From Actinomycetota bacterium (GTDB lineage: Bacteria > Actinomycetota > Actinomycetes > Actinomycetales > Kineosporiaceae), in assembly GCA_030837345.1 (NCBI GenBank), contig JAUPKQ010000038.1, forward strand, positions 1-50,811: a stretch of 50,811 nt of DNA, read 5' to 3'. Under the pieces are notes generated by a model, which did not search any database, was not told the DNA's origin, and saw only the letters and a program-made list of their open reading frames with translations. A program made the translations under genes and the position numbers. Positions 15,991 to 23,277 of the stretch are shown in pieces. The first letter of the stretch is position 1. The number at the start of each line of letters is the position of its first letter.

Positions 15991-16554
15991 CTACGGTCCC
16001 TGAACTGCGGTGATCTCGTCGACGCGCCAGAACCCACCGGTCAGGGCCAGGCGAAGGAACAGGGTGCGCCGCTGGACCGTCGTCCATCCGCCGTCGCCAC
16101 GGAGGGTGATGATGGCGTGCACCTGGCGATGGACGGCGGACGTCGTGTCGGGCGGGTGCTCGTCGCCGCCCAGCCGGACGTCGACGTCGGCCCGGGCATG
16201 TCGTCGTGTCCACTCGTCCCACTCCGCCCCGGGGGCCGAGTCGCCCGCGAAGGTGGAGGTCTCCCGGCGCAGTCCCGGTGTCAGCCACCCCAGGGCGAGG
16301 CGCCGCACCGTGTCGTTCGGACGGGTGTCGACGCGCGTGTCCCACGACAGGACGGCTCTGACGGTGGTGAGTGCCACGGTGTCGGCCGGTCCCTCGACGG
16401 GGGCTCCCACGGGGACCGGGGCCGTGGAGGGGAGAACGGCGATCGCCGCTTCCTCCGCGCTGTCCGGCGCCGGTGTGCCGCCTCCGCACCCGGCCAGCGT
16501 GACGGCGAGGAGGAGCGCCCCCGCCGGGATCAGGCGTAACGGACGGCGCGCCAC
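15991..16554 (-). CDS. Lipoprotein of VirB8/TcpC size in the T4SS-like locus
   Basis: A 187-residue lipoprotein: the basic start VARRPLRL, hydrophobic core IPAGALLLAVTLAGC with a lipobox (LAGC), then about 160 extracytoplasmic residues. The second half (TTVRAVLSWDTR, WDEWTRRHARADVDVRL, QVHAIITLRGDGGW, RTLFLRLALTGGFWRVDEI) has the helix-then-curved-sheet pattern of NTF2-like domains, as in VirB8/TcpC. That assignment is inferred from pattern only. The GTG at 16554 lies inside the end of the wall-hydrolase gene (25-bp overlap), so the two are one operon. Confidence 0.7.
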   Translation of the reverse strand: MARRPLRLIPAGALLLAVTLAGCGGGTPAPDSAEEAAIAVLPSTAPVPVGAPVEGPADTVALTTVRAVLSWDTRVDTRPNDTVRRLALGWLTPGLRRETSTFAGDSAPGAEWDEWTRRHARADVDVRLGGDEHPPDTTSAVHRQVHAIITLRGDGGWTTVQRRTLFLRLALTGGFWRVDEITAVQGP

Positions 16555-17528
16555 TGCTGACTCCGCCAGTAGGAAGTGGTCAGGTCGGCGGTGCGGACAC
16601 GGGTGCCCGACCGTGGTGCGTGGATCATCGTTCCTCCCCCGAGGTAGATGCCGACATGATGGGCGACCGCCTCTCCGGGGCTGGTGAAGGAGATGACATC
16701 CCCGGGACGCAGCCTGTCGCGGGGTACCGGCGTGCCGGTCCGTGTCTGGGCGTCCGCCGAGTGCGGCAGCTTCACCGAGCCGCCCGACGCGCGGTAGGCC
16801 GCGTAGAGAACGAGGCCGGAGCAGTCGAGGCCGCCTCTGGTCGGTCCCCGGAACGATCCTCCCGACCACACGTACGGAACACCGGTCTGCCCCCTCGCCG
16901 CCTCGACGAACCGGGTCGCGAACCCGCGTGCCACGACCGGGACGTGCTCCACGGCAGCGGTGAGGTCCTCCATCCTTTGGGTGATCTTGTTCACGTAGTC
17001 CCTCGTCTCCTCGAAACGGGGGATCCCCTTCGCCGCGAGCACGGCTCCCGGCCCGGCGTTGTAGGCCGCGAGCATCAGTTCGACGAGATCGCCCGTCACG
17101 GCTCCCCGGGCCTTGGCGGCGGACATCGACGAGGCCAGGTGGCAGTCGTAGGTGGCCTGGGAGAGGATCGCGTCCGCAGGGTCGAACGGGGACGGCGGTC
17201 CGTCGCCGTCGCCGTCGCCGTCGCGCCCCCAGCGACGCCACGTCGCGGGCATGAACTGCGCGAGGCCCTGCGCGCCGGCGCGGGAGACGGCGCGCGGGTT
17301 CCAGCCGGACTCCGCCTCCAGCTGTGCGGCCAGCAGGGCGGGGGTCACGGCCGGGCACAGGGTGCCCGCCGTGTTGACGAGGGCCGCGTAGACCGCGGGG
17401 ACGGTCCCGGGTCGCAGAGGGGGCGCCGTCCGCGCGGGGATCTGCCCGCCCATGGTCACGACGAGCACCACCAGGAGGAGGACGAGTCCCACCGAGAGGG
17501 CGACGAGCCAGCCGATGACGGCTCTCAC
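16530..17528 (-). CDS. Bifunctional wall hydrolase: lytic transglycosylase plus NlpC/P60 endopeptidase (VirB1-like)
   Basis: A 332-residue protein with an N-terminal membrane anchor (residues 4-27), a lytic transglycosylase domain (50-200: catalytic Glu73 in ESGWNP, GAQGLAQFMPATW, AYNAGPGAV) and a C-terminal NlpC/P60 domain (210-330: Cys in DCSGLVLYAAYR, His in HHVGIYLGGGTMIHAP). This two-domain form opens peptidoglycan at Gram-positive conjugation machines (VirB1/TcpG-type). Between the motifs lies GDGDGDGDG, coded by a hexamer repeat near 17206-17226. GTG 17528 has AGGAG 9 nt upstream. It overlaps the lipoprotein gene downstream. An inverted-repeat site lies 77 bp upstream. Confidence 0.92.
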   Translation of the reverse strand: MRAVIGWLVALSVGLVLLLVVLVVTMGGQIPARTAPPLRPGTVPAVYAALVNTAGTLCPAVTPALLAAQLEAESGWNPRAVSRAGAQGLAQFMPATWRRWGRDGDGDGDGPPSPFDPADAILSQATYDCHLASSMSAAKARGAVTGDLVELMLAAYNAGPGAVLAAKGIPRFEETRDYVNKITQRMEDLTAAVEHVPVVARGFATRFVEAARGQTGVPYVWSGGSFRGPTRGGLDCSGLVLYAAYRASGGSVKLPHSADAQTRTGTPVPRDRLRPGDVISFTSPGEAVAHHVGIYLGGGTMIHAPRSGTRVRTADLTTSYWRSQQWRAVRYA

Positions 17529-17604
17529 GACGACGGGCTCCTGCCGGGCGCTGGGATCACCGGTACCTCCCCGGGCGCCGTCGTCGTGCCCGGCCCCACG
17601 AGTT

Positions 17605-17648
17605 GTTCGCTGTAGCGATCAGTGGATGATCTGTGCACTATAGCGAAC
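17605..17648. promoter_or_regulatory. Inverted-repeat site A (GTTYGCT-N30-AGCRAAC)
   Basis: GTTCGCT (17605-17611) and AGCGAAC (17642-17648) form a perfect 7-bp dyad with a 30-nt spacer; four more bases pair imperfectly. It lies upstream of the wall-hydrolase gene. On the minus strand the right arm runs into TATAGT, one base from the -10 consensus. Site B at 19746-19789 has the same spacing. Confidence 0.65.
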
Positions 17649-17697
17649 ATCTGCCGGGCGTCTCGTGACGGACCGGGCCCGAGGGCCCGGACGGTGG

Positions 17698-19662
17698 TCA
17701 CTTCTCGCCGGCCGTCCGGACGGCAGCCAGGTACCACTGCGAGCCGGACGGTGCGATTGTGAGGGCGAGTGGTTTCCTGCCCGGTGTGACCAGGGCGAAC
17801 GGCACCGGGGTGTTCTTTTCGAGAGACAGGACGGAGAACCCGGACGGTCGCTTGGGCACGATGTCGACGATCTCTTGCGGCGCGTTCGCCGGGTCTCGGT
17901 TCATCGCGTAGACATGTCCTTCGACGAGGCTGATCGGCGTGTACTGCGCGAGCAGCGAACTGATTCGCCGGACACCCGGGTCGACCACGACCTGCCCCAC
18001 CGCCGTGATCGATCCGGACACCTGCCGCGTGACTCCCGCCTGGGTGATGTCCGCTCCTGCCGGGACGGCGTCGTTGATGAGGATCTTCGCGGTCTGCGTG
18101 TCGACGAGAGAGATCTTCTGGGGGTCGTTGCCCTTGCGGGCCCAGACCGTGAGCAGGTACCGGCCTGCGATGTCCACCATCCGCGCCGGTGGGCCCAGGG
18201 CCCCGGGCGGCGGCGGTACCGCGTGCGCCTGGAACCCCGTGGCCGTCGCGCGGATCCAGGTCCCGGCGAGGACGGCCACGACGGCGGGACCATCGGCGGC
18301 CAGAGCCCGGGCCTTCGGCGGTATCGGGACCCGGCTCAGGGCGCCCTCGTTGACCAGCCAGACGGCGGCGCCCGCCGTGACGAGCGGCGCGGTGCCGGTC
18401 CAGGTCACCTTCGCCCCGGCGGGGAGGACGATCCTGCGAGGCTCCGGCACCTCGGCCACCTGGCGCCGGGACCGGTCGGGGCCGGACGCCTCCTGGTCCG
18501 GCGCCGGTGAGGCCGGCCAGTAGGCCAGCGCCGAAGCCGAGGCGAGCGCCAGGACCTTGCGGCCGTCGATGTGCGTCAGCCACGGTCCGTCCCATTCCGC
18601 GCCCCACCGTGATCCGCCGCGGTGCGTCACCGTGCCCTTCCCCGGATCGACGTGGATGATCCGTCCCTCGCCGTCGCGGGTCGCGACGACGGTGTCCCGG
18701 ACCGCGACCTTGGTCCACTGCGCGACCTCCGCCGTCCAGGCCGTACGGGTGGAGAACCCCGGCAGCGTCCCGGGGAGGGATGACAGTGGCCCCCGTTCGG
18801 GGGCGCCGGCCGCCTCGTCGCCGGCCGCCTCTCCCTCCGGCGGGCGCATCGTGGCTCCGGCCTGGGATCGCCAGGGCTGGGACATCACCGTCGCGGCGAT
18901 GAGGATCAGCAGAACCACCCCGAGTCCGATGACCGCCGCCACGGGACGACGAACGCGCCGCGGGACGAGGTCGTCGGCCGGGAGGCTCCTTCGAGCCATC
19001 GTCGTGACCGGTGGGGGTGTCATGACCGGTGGGGGTGTCGTGACCGGCGGGGGCGTCGGAGCCGGTGGTGGTCTCATGAACGGTGGGGGTGTGGCCTTGG
19101 CCGCGGGGGTTCCGGCGGCCGTTCCGCTCGGTTCCGTTCCCCGGGCGTCGGTGAGGCCGGGTCCTTCGCGTCGGGCGAGGTAGGGATGGGGCGGCGGGAC
19201 GGCCTTCCGCGGGACCGGCTTGTCCTTCTCGGTGGAGAGATGAATCACTCGGAGAGCGGGATCCGGAGCCTTCGCCTGCGGGAGGGGTGGTGCCACCGGG
19301 GCCGGAGCCGGAGGTGGAGCCGCAGCCGGAGGTGGAGCCGGGGTCTGCGGTGGTGACCAGGGAACATTCCCGGCGTCCACCAGATCGAACGTTCCGTCCG
19401 GATGGGCGATGAGGTGACGTGTCCCCGAAGGGTCTGTCGCGGTGACGCCGACGTCCCGGCCCAGGGTCGCGGCCATGCGCGCCGCCTCTCCCATCAGTTG
19501 CCGTCGTACGTCGTCGCTCTTGGCCGGAGCGAGGGTCCTGCCGTTGAGCGTCGCCCGGCCGTCGAGCGTGAGGACCAGGGAGACGACAGGCCAAGTGGCT
19601 GATGCCTCGTGGTGAGCGTGTGGATTCCCCGCCGGAGGGACGGGCCCGGGCGTCCGGCTCAA
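17698..19662 (-). CDS. Proline-rich single-pass membrane protein with a large extracytoplasmic domain (T4SS-like locus)
   Basis: A 654-residue protein. Residues 1-80 form a small cytosolic domain; 85-215 are very Pro-rich, including hexapeptide repeats PPPVTT/PPPVMT coded by 18-bp tandem repeats; one membrane helix is at about 236-258; the remaining 390 residues are extracytoplasmic, with repeated beta-strand segments (WTKVAVRDTVVATRDGEG, RYLLTVWARKG) suggesting a beta-propeller-like or sandwich fold. Cytosolic domain, Pro-rich spacer, one helix and outer domain recalls VirB10-type scaffolds, but no sequence motif proves this. The start is TTG with GAGAGGGG upstream. Site B lies between it and the divergent operon. 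Confidence 0.7.
   Translation of the reverse strand: MSRTPGPVPPAGNPHAHHEASATWPVVSLVLTLDGRATLNGRTLAPAKSDDVRRQLMGEAARMAATLGRDVGVTATDPSGTRHLIAHPDGTFDLVDAGNVPWSPPQTPAPPPAAAPPPAPAPVAPPLPQAKAPDPALRVIHLSTEKDKPVPRKAVPPPHPYLARREGPGLTDARGTEPSGTAAGTPAAKATPPPFMRPPPAPTPPPVTTPPPVMTPPPVTTMARRSLPADDLVPRRVRRPVAAVIGLGVVLLILIAATVMSQPWRSQAGATMRPPEGEAAGDEAAGAPERGPLSSLPGTLPGFSTRTAWTAEVAQWTKVAVRDTVVATRDGEGRIIHVDPGKGTVTHRGGSRWGAEWDGPWLTHIDGRKVLALASASALAYWPASPAPDQEASGPDRSRRQVAEVPEPRRIVLPAGAKVTWTGTAPLVTAGAAVWLVNEGALSRVPIPPKARALAADGPAVVAVLAGTWIRATATGFQAHAVPPPPGALGPPARMVDIAGRYLLTVWARKGNDPQKISLVDTQTAKILINDAVPAGADITQAGVTRQVSGSITAVGQVVVDPGVRRISSLLAQYTPISLVEGHVYAMNRDPANAPQEIVDIVPKRPSGFSVLSLEKNTPVPFALVTPGRKPLALTIAPSGSQWYLAAVRTAGEK
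19006..19095. repeat. Five 18-bp tandem repeats inside the proline-rich gene
   Basis: Units at 19006, 19024, 19042, 19060 and 19078 share GACCGGTGGGGGTGTC-type sequence. On the coding (minus) strand they encode Pro-Pro-Pro-Val-Thr/Met-Thr hexapeptides. Unit number may vary between strains and would change linker length in frame. Confidence 0.8.
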
Positions 19663-19745
19663 GGTGGCCCCTCTCTTGTTGATCGCCTCGGTGGTACCCC
19701 GTGAGGGAGCCCGTGGGAAGACACGGTGCGGACCTCACCTTGACT

Positions 19746-19789
19746 GTTTGCTGACCTGCACGCTAGCCATAGTGTTCGACATAGCAAAC
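19746..19789. promoter_or_regulatory. Inverted-repeat site B in the divergent T4SS-like promoter region
   Basis: GTTTGCT (19746-19752) and AGCAAAC (19783-19789) form a perfect 7-bp dyad (8 bp with the flanking T/A) with the same 30-nt spacer as site A. It lies between the divergent proline-rich gene and the rightward operon. A promoter-like TTGACT (19740-19745) with TAGCCA (19764-19769) overlaps it on the plus strand, so a bound regulator could block RNA polymerase in both directions. Confidence 0.65.
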
Positions 19790-19797
19790 AAGGGGGC

Positions 19798-20463
19798 ATG
19801 GTGGCAGACGCGGAGGATCCCTGGTTGACCGCGGCACGTACGCTCCGGTCCGAGGAGCCGGAGAAACGCTCGCTCGCCGTCCGCTCCGATCCGGTGCCGG
19901 AGCGGCTGCAGTCGCACGAGGTGGCGCCCGCCGAGGCGCCCGTGCCCGGGCACCGCATCCCGCGGTGGTTCGAGCGGCCTCGTCCGCACCTCGGTGAGGG
20001 CACGGCGAGTGGGGCCGCCCGCTGGTGGTGGCTCGGCGTCCACGGCGGAGCGGGGGTGAGCACGCTCCTCGAACTCGTGCCCGGCGGTGCGGACGCCTTC
20101 CGGTTCTGGCCGTCCCCTTCGGTGCACGGCGGGCCCGACGGCCTGGTCCTGGTCTGCCGGACGCACGCGCACGGTCTGCGCTGCGCCCGCGCGGCGGTGC
20201 ACCAGTGGAACTCGCACGACGTGCCGGATCGCCTCACCCTGCTGGGACTGGTCGCGATCGCCGACGCCCCCGGCAAACTGCCCGTCCCCCAGTCCCAGGC
20301 GTTGCGTCTGCTCGCCGGCGCGGTGGAGAGGCTCTGGACCGTCCCGTTCCTGGAGGACCTGCGGCGGGCGCCCGACATCCACGGCCTCCCGATGCCGCCC
20401 GCCCTGGCGAAGCTCTCCTCCGACCTCGAAGCGCTACGGCCCTTGACCGAGGCGTTGTGGTGA
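19798..20463 (+). CDS. DUF6668-like protein with a degenerate P-loop
   Basis: A 221-residue soluble protein. After an 80-residue variable N-terminus, WWWLGVHGGAGVSTL (residues 76-90) resembles the deviant Walker A of MinD/ParA-type proteins (GGxGKT), but the Lys is replaced by Val, so normal ATP hydrolysis is doubtful. GLVLVCRTHAHGLRCA and LLGLVAIADAPGKLP fit the later strands of a P-loop fold. This resembles the family catalogued as DUF6668, which occurs beside SCO6880-type genes. It is the first gene of the rightward operon; the next gene overlaps its stop as GTGA. ATG 19798 or GTG 19801 may be used (AGGGGG just upstream). Confidence 0.75.
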   Translation: MVADAEDPWLTAARTLRSEEPEKRSLAVRSDPVPERLQSHEVAPAEAPVPGHRIPRWFERPRPHLGEGTASGAARWWWLGVHGGAGVSTLLELVPGGADAFRFWPSPSVHGGPDGLVLVCRTHAHGLRCARAAVHQWNSHDVPDRLTLLGLVAIADAPGKLPVPQSQALRLLAGAVERLWTVPFLEDLRRAPDIHGLPMPPALAKLSSDLEALRPLTEALW

Positions 20464-21617
20464 GCGGCGGCACCTACCTCGCTCGCCGCGTGGTCGCCGG
20501 CCACCGTTGGCGGAAGGCTCGTTCGCTGCGGTCCCGCCTGAGGTCGACCTCGCCGGTCAACCTCGTTCTGACCGGGCGTTTCACCGCTGCCGGGCTCGGT
20601 TCGACCACCGATCTGTACCGGGCCGGGGACGTGTTCGGCAGGTCGTGGGGTTTCCTCCACGTCGCCTCGACCGGGCACGGGTCGATCGTCCTCACCTGTG
20701 AGATCAGCGGCGACGCGCTGGAGGACGCCGAACGCGCCGGGACCTGGGTCGCCCGGCTCGGCCTGTGGCTGGCGATGCTCTCCCACGAGCCTGATCTCGT
20801 GGCGTGCGTCGTCAGCATCGATCGTGGTTCCGGCACGAGCGACGTGGAGGTCCGTCTGCAGCTGACCTACCAGGTCGCGGGTCCGCACGACCTGCGTGAC
20901 CCGGCGGCCCAGGCGACGGAGCTGGCGGCCCGCATCCCGGAGCTCACGAGGTCGCTCGCCGACGTCGGCCGCGTGACGGCGGCGACCAGCGAGAGCGTCC
21001 GGGCGACGGTCCTCGCCGCCTACTCGCCGTCCTCGGGGAGCGGGAACGGGACACCGGCACCGGCCAGGGTCGGGCGGGGGCGCCGGGCGGTGCAGGTGCT
21101 CGACCTCAAGGAGAGCTGGAACCACGTGGGCCACGGCTCGGAACGGGCGGCCGTCTCGACCACCTGGTCCCTCAGCCGCCTCGCCTCCAGCGTCGTCCTG
21201 TCCAGTGCTCTGCCACCGCTGATGACCATCCCGCCCGATCTCGCGCACATCCGTGTCGGCCTGATGGCCCAGCCGTCGAGCGGCGCACCCTCCACGTACG
21301 ACCCCCGCGAGTGGACGGGGCTCAGCGCCGGGGCCCTCGGGCTGCGGACTCCTAAGGGGGCGGAGGAGGACCTCCCGACACCGGCCTTCTCGATGCTGGT
21401 GACGGCGACGGTGGCACGCCAGGAGCTCCTGGCGGACGCCGCCCTCGCGGTGCGTGGCTGCCTCCCACCGGACGTGCAGCCGTGGCTCCGGCCCCTGTAC
21501 GGCGACCAGGCGGCCGGTTTCGCCGCGGGCCTGCCTCTCGGGCTCGCCCCCGACGAGCACACCCTTCCGCCCCGGACCGTCGCGACGGCGCCCGAACCCC
21601 GGCCCGGCCGGACATGA
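20460..21617 (+). CDS. TM-less paralogue of the SCO6880-family protein
   Basis: A 385-residue soluble protein with no membrane helix. It aligns along most of its length with the SCO6880 protein encoded at 23274: LGLWLAMLSHEPDLVACVV against DTWLAVLGREHGIDQVAVV, FSMLVTATV against FSMFVTVTV, and LRPLYGDQAAGFAAGLPLG against LRPVAGAQAAAFAAGLGVG. It lacks the N-terminal two-helix anchor. SCO6880 proteins resemble the N-terminal domain of VirB4/TrbE. A soluble duplicate in the same operon suggests a heteromeric VirB4-like complex, which is inference. GTG 20460 overlaps the upstream stop codon. Confidence 0.78.
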   Translation: MSGGTYLARRVVAGHRWRKARSLRSRLRSTSPVNLVLTGRFTAAGLGSTTDLYRAGDVFGRSWGFLHVASTGHGSIVLTCEISGDALEDAERAGTWVARLGLWLAMLSHEPDLVACVVSIDRGSGTSDVEVRLQLTYQVAGPHDLRDPAAQATELAARIPELTRSLADVGRVTAATSESVRATVLAAYSPSSGSGNGTPAPARVGRGRRAVQVLDLKESWNHVGHGSERAAVSTTWSLSRLASSVVLSSALPPLMTIPPDLAHIRVGLMAQPSSGAPSTYDPREWTGLSAGALGLRTPKGAEEDLPTPAFSMLVTATVARQELLADAALAVRGCLPPDVQPWLRPLYGDQAAGFAAGLPLGLAPDEHTLPPRTVATAPEPRPGRT

Positions 21618-21671
21618 CTGGTGGAGGCGCGGCCCTGGGCATGGTCCGCGAGTCACGAGAAGGAGAGACCG

Positions 21672-21980
21672 ATGACACCGTTCCTCACATCCGTGGTGGC
21701 CGTCGGCGTCCGCGCCGCCACGCCGTCCCCGACCGGAGGCAGGGTCGACGTCAGACCCACGGCTCCGGCCTTCGCGGGCCACTTCAACGAGCTGGTGGGG
21801 TGGGTGCTGTGGGGATGCACCCTCGTCTGCGTCATGGGGATCGCGATCATCGGCGCCATGCTCGCCCTGTCCCTTCGCCGGGGGGAGACCGGCGAGTACG
21901 TCGCGAGGCTCCTGGCGGCCGCCACGGGTGTGATCATCGTCGGCCTGTCGTCGACGATCGTCAACGCGTTGATGAGGTGA
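21672..21980 (+). CDS. Small two-helix membrane protein, VirB2/TrbC-like (possible pilin or channel subunit)
   Basis: A 102-residue protein: residues 1-17 are a weak hydrophobic leader that could be cleaved near ATPS, then a short hydrophilic stretch and two membrane helices (43-68 and 79-100) joined by LRRGETGEYVARL. Size, topology and a place before the VirB6-like gene match VirB2/TrbC pilins and the small membrane proteins of Gram-positive T4SS loci. There is no sequence-level proof. ATG 21672 has AAGGAGAG at good spacing. Confidence 0.7.
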   Translation: MTPFLTSVVAVGVRAATPSPTGGRVDVRPTAPAFAGHFNELVGWVLWGCTLVCVMGIAIIGAMLALSLRRGETGEYVARLLAAATGVIIVGLSSTIVNALMR

Positions 21981-22071
21981 GCGCTCCCTGCGCGGTCACG
22001 CCGGGCACGCGGCACGCGCCGGGTGGGACGGCGGGATCACCTCAGGGATCCGACAGCGGGAGGACGGCACC

Positions 22072-23277
22072 ATGACGATCACCATGACGATCACCATGAT
22101 GGTCGGAATGACGGGGGACCTTCCCGCGCTTCTCCTCCCCGCCGCGCCCTCCCCACCACCGGGCGGAGGCACCGTCCCGGGCGACCAGTTCGCGACGCTG
22201 GTCCGCCAGCTGTCGACAGGCCTCATCAACCTCCTGGAGATGATGACCGGCAGCTGGGTGCTGGTGGGGGCTCCGAGGACGGGTGTCCATGACTCGATCC
22301 TCACGAAGACGCAGGAACTGACGCTCCCCCTGACGGTGGTGGTGGCGACGATCGGCGTCATGGTGGCCGGTACCCGGATGGTCGTCTCCAGCACGCGTCT
22401 CCAGGAGACCGGCCGGGACCTCCTTCGCGGTCTGCTCCTGCTGGCCGTCTTCGGGACCGGATCCGTCTGGATCGTGACCAAGGTGCGGGAGGCCTTCGAC
22501 GCGGCCGTCGCCTCCGTCGTCCTCGACGATCTCTCGGCACCCACCACGAAGAGCCTCACCCAAGTGATCACGGTCGCGGCCGCCGACAAACCCGGAGTGA
22601 TGTTCGTCCTGTCCGTCGTCGGCATGGTCTCCGTGCTCATGCAGTTCGTCATGCTGCTGCTGCGCGAGCCCGCGCTCGCCGTCCTGACCGGGCTGCTGCC
22701 GGTCGCCGCCGGCGCGTCGATGAGCGGGCTCGGCCGGATCTGGTTGATGAGGATCATCAGCTGGATCGCGGCTCTGGTCATCTACAAGTTCGTGGCCGCC
22801 GTGATCTATGCGACGGCCTTCGGCTCGCTCCGGACCGCCAAGGACCTGACGGACATCATCACGTGCATCACCTTGATCATCATCGCGGTCGCGGCGTTGC
22901 CGATCCTCGTGCGCCTCCTGACCCCGACCATCATGGCGATGCAGCCAGGGGGCGGGTCGCTCGCGGCCGCGGGGACGATCGGCTCCGGTGCCGTGCTGCT
23001 CAACGGGCAGAACCGCAAGGGTGGTTTCGGCGACGACCGTCCCTCGGACGCCGGGGCGCCCTCCCGGCCCGGCCTCGCCCTGGGGGCGTTGCCGGCGCAG
23101 ACCGGCACCGTCCCGAGAGCCCTGCCCGCCGGGGCGCGACAGGCGACCGGACCGGACGACGGCTTGGACCTCGATCCTCCCCTCCCCGTCATCCGGAGAG
23201 CAGGCCCCGACGCGGGGGTCGTCCGGCGACCCGGCACCCTCGGCCGGACCGGCGACGAAGCGGAGCCCCTCCGGTGA
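22072..23277 (+). CDS. SCO6881-family polytopic membrane protein (VirB6/TrbL-like)
   Basis: A 401-residue protein with about six membrane helices between residues 85 and 300 (LPLTVVVATIGVMVAGTRMV, LLRGLLLLAVFGTGSVWIV, VMFVLSVVGMVSVLMQFVMLLL, PALAVLTGLLPVAAGASM, IISWIAALVIYKFVAAVIYA, IITCITLIIIAVAALPILV) and a hydrophilic 100-residue tail. EPALAVLTGLLPVAAGASMS and WIAALVIYKFVAAVIYA are typical of the SCO6881/TrbL-like family that forms the inner-membrane channel of T4SSs. ATG 22072 follows GGGAGGACGGCACC. It is followed by a GTGA overlap with the SCO6880 gene, so channel and anchor are made together. Confidence 0.88.
   Translation: MTITMTITMMVGMTGDLPALLLPAAPSPPPGGGTVPGDQFATLVRQLSTGLINLLEMMTGSWVLVGAPRTGVHDSILTKTQELTLPLTVVVATIGVMVAGTRMVVSSTRLQETGRDLLRGLLLLAVFGTGSVWIVTKVREAFDAAVASVVLDDLSAPTTKSLTQVITVAAADKPGVMFVLSVVGMVSVLMQFVMLLLREPALAVLTGLLPVAAGASMSGLGRIWLMRIISWIAALVIYKFVAAVIYATAFGSLRTAKDLTDIITCITLIIIAVAALPILVRLLTPTIMAMQPGGGSLAAAGTIGSGAVLLNGQNRKGGFGDDRPSDAGAPSRPGLALGALPAQTGTVPRALPAGARQATGPDDGLDLDPPLPVIRRAGPDAGVVRRPGTLGRTGDEAEPLR

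Noticed and set aside
17206-17226. GTCGCC hexamer run as a possible regulatory repeat
   Set aside because: It lies inside the wall-hydrolase gene and simply encodes a Gly-Asp linker.
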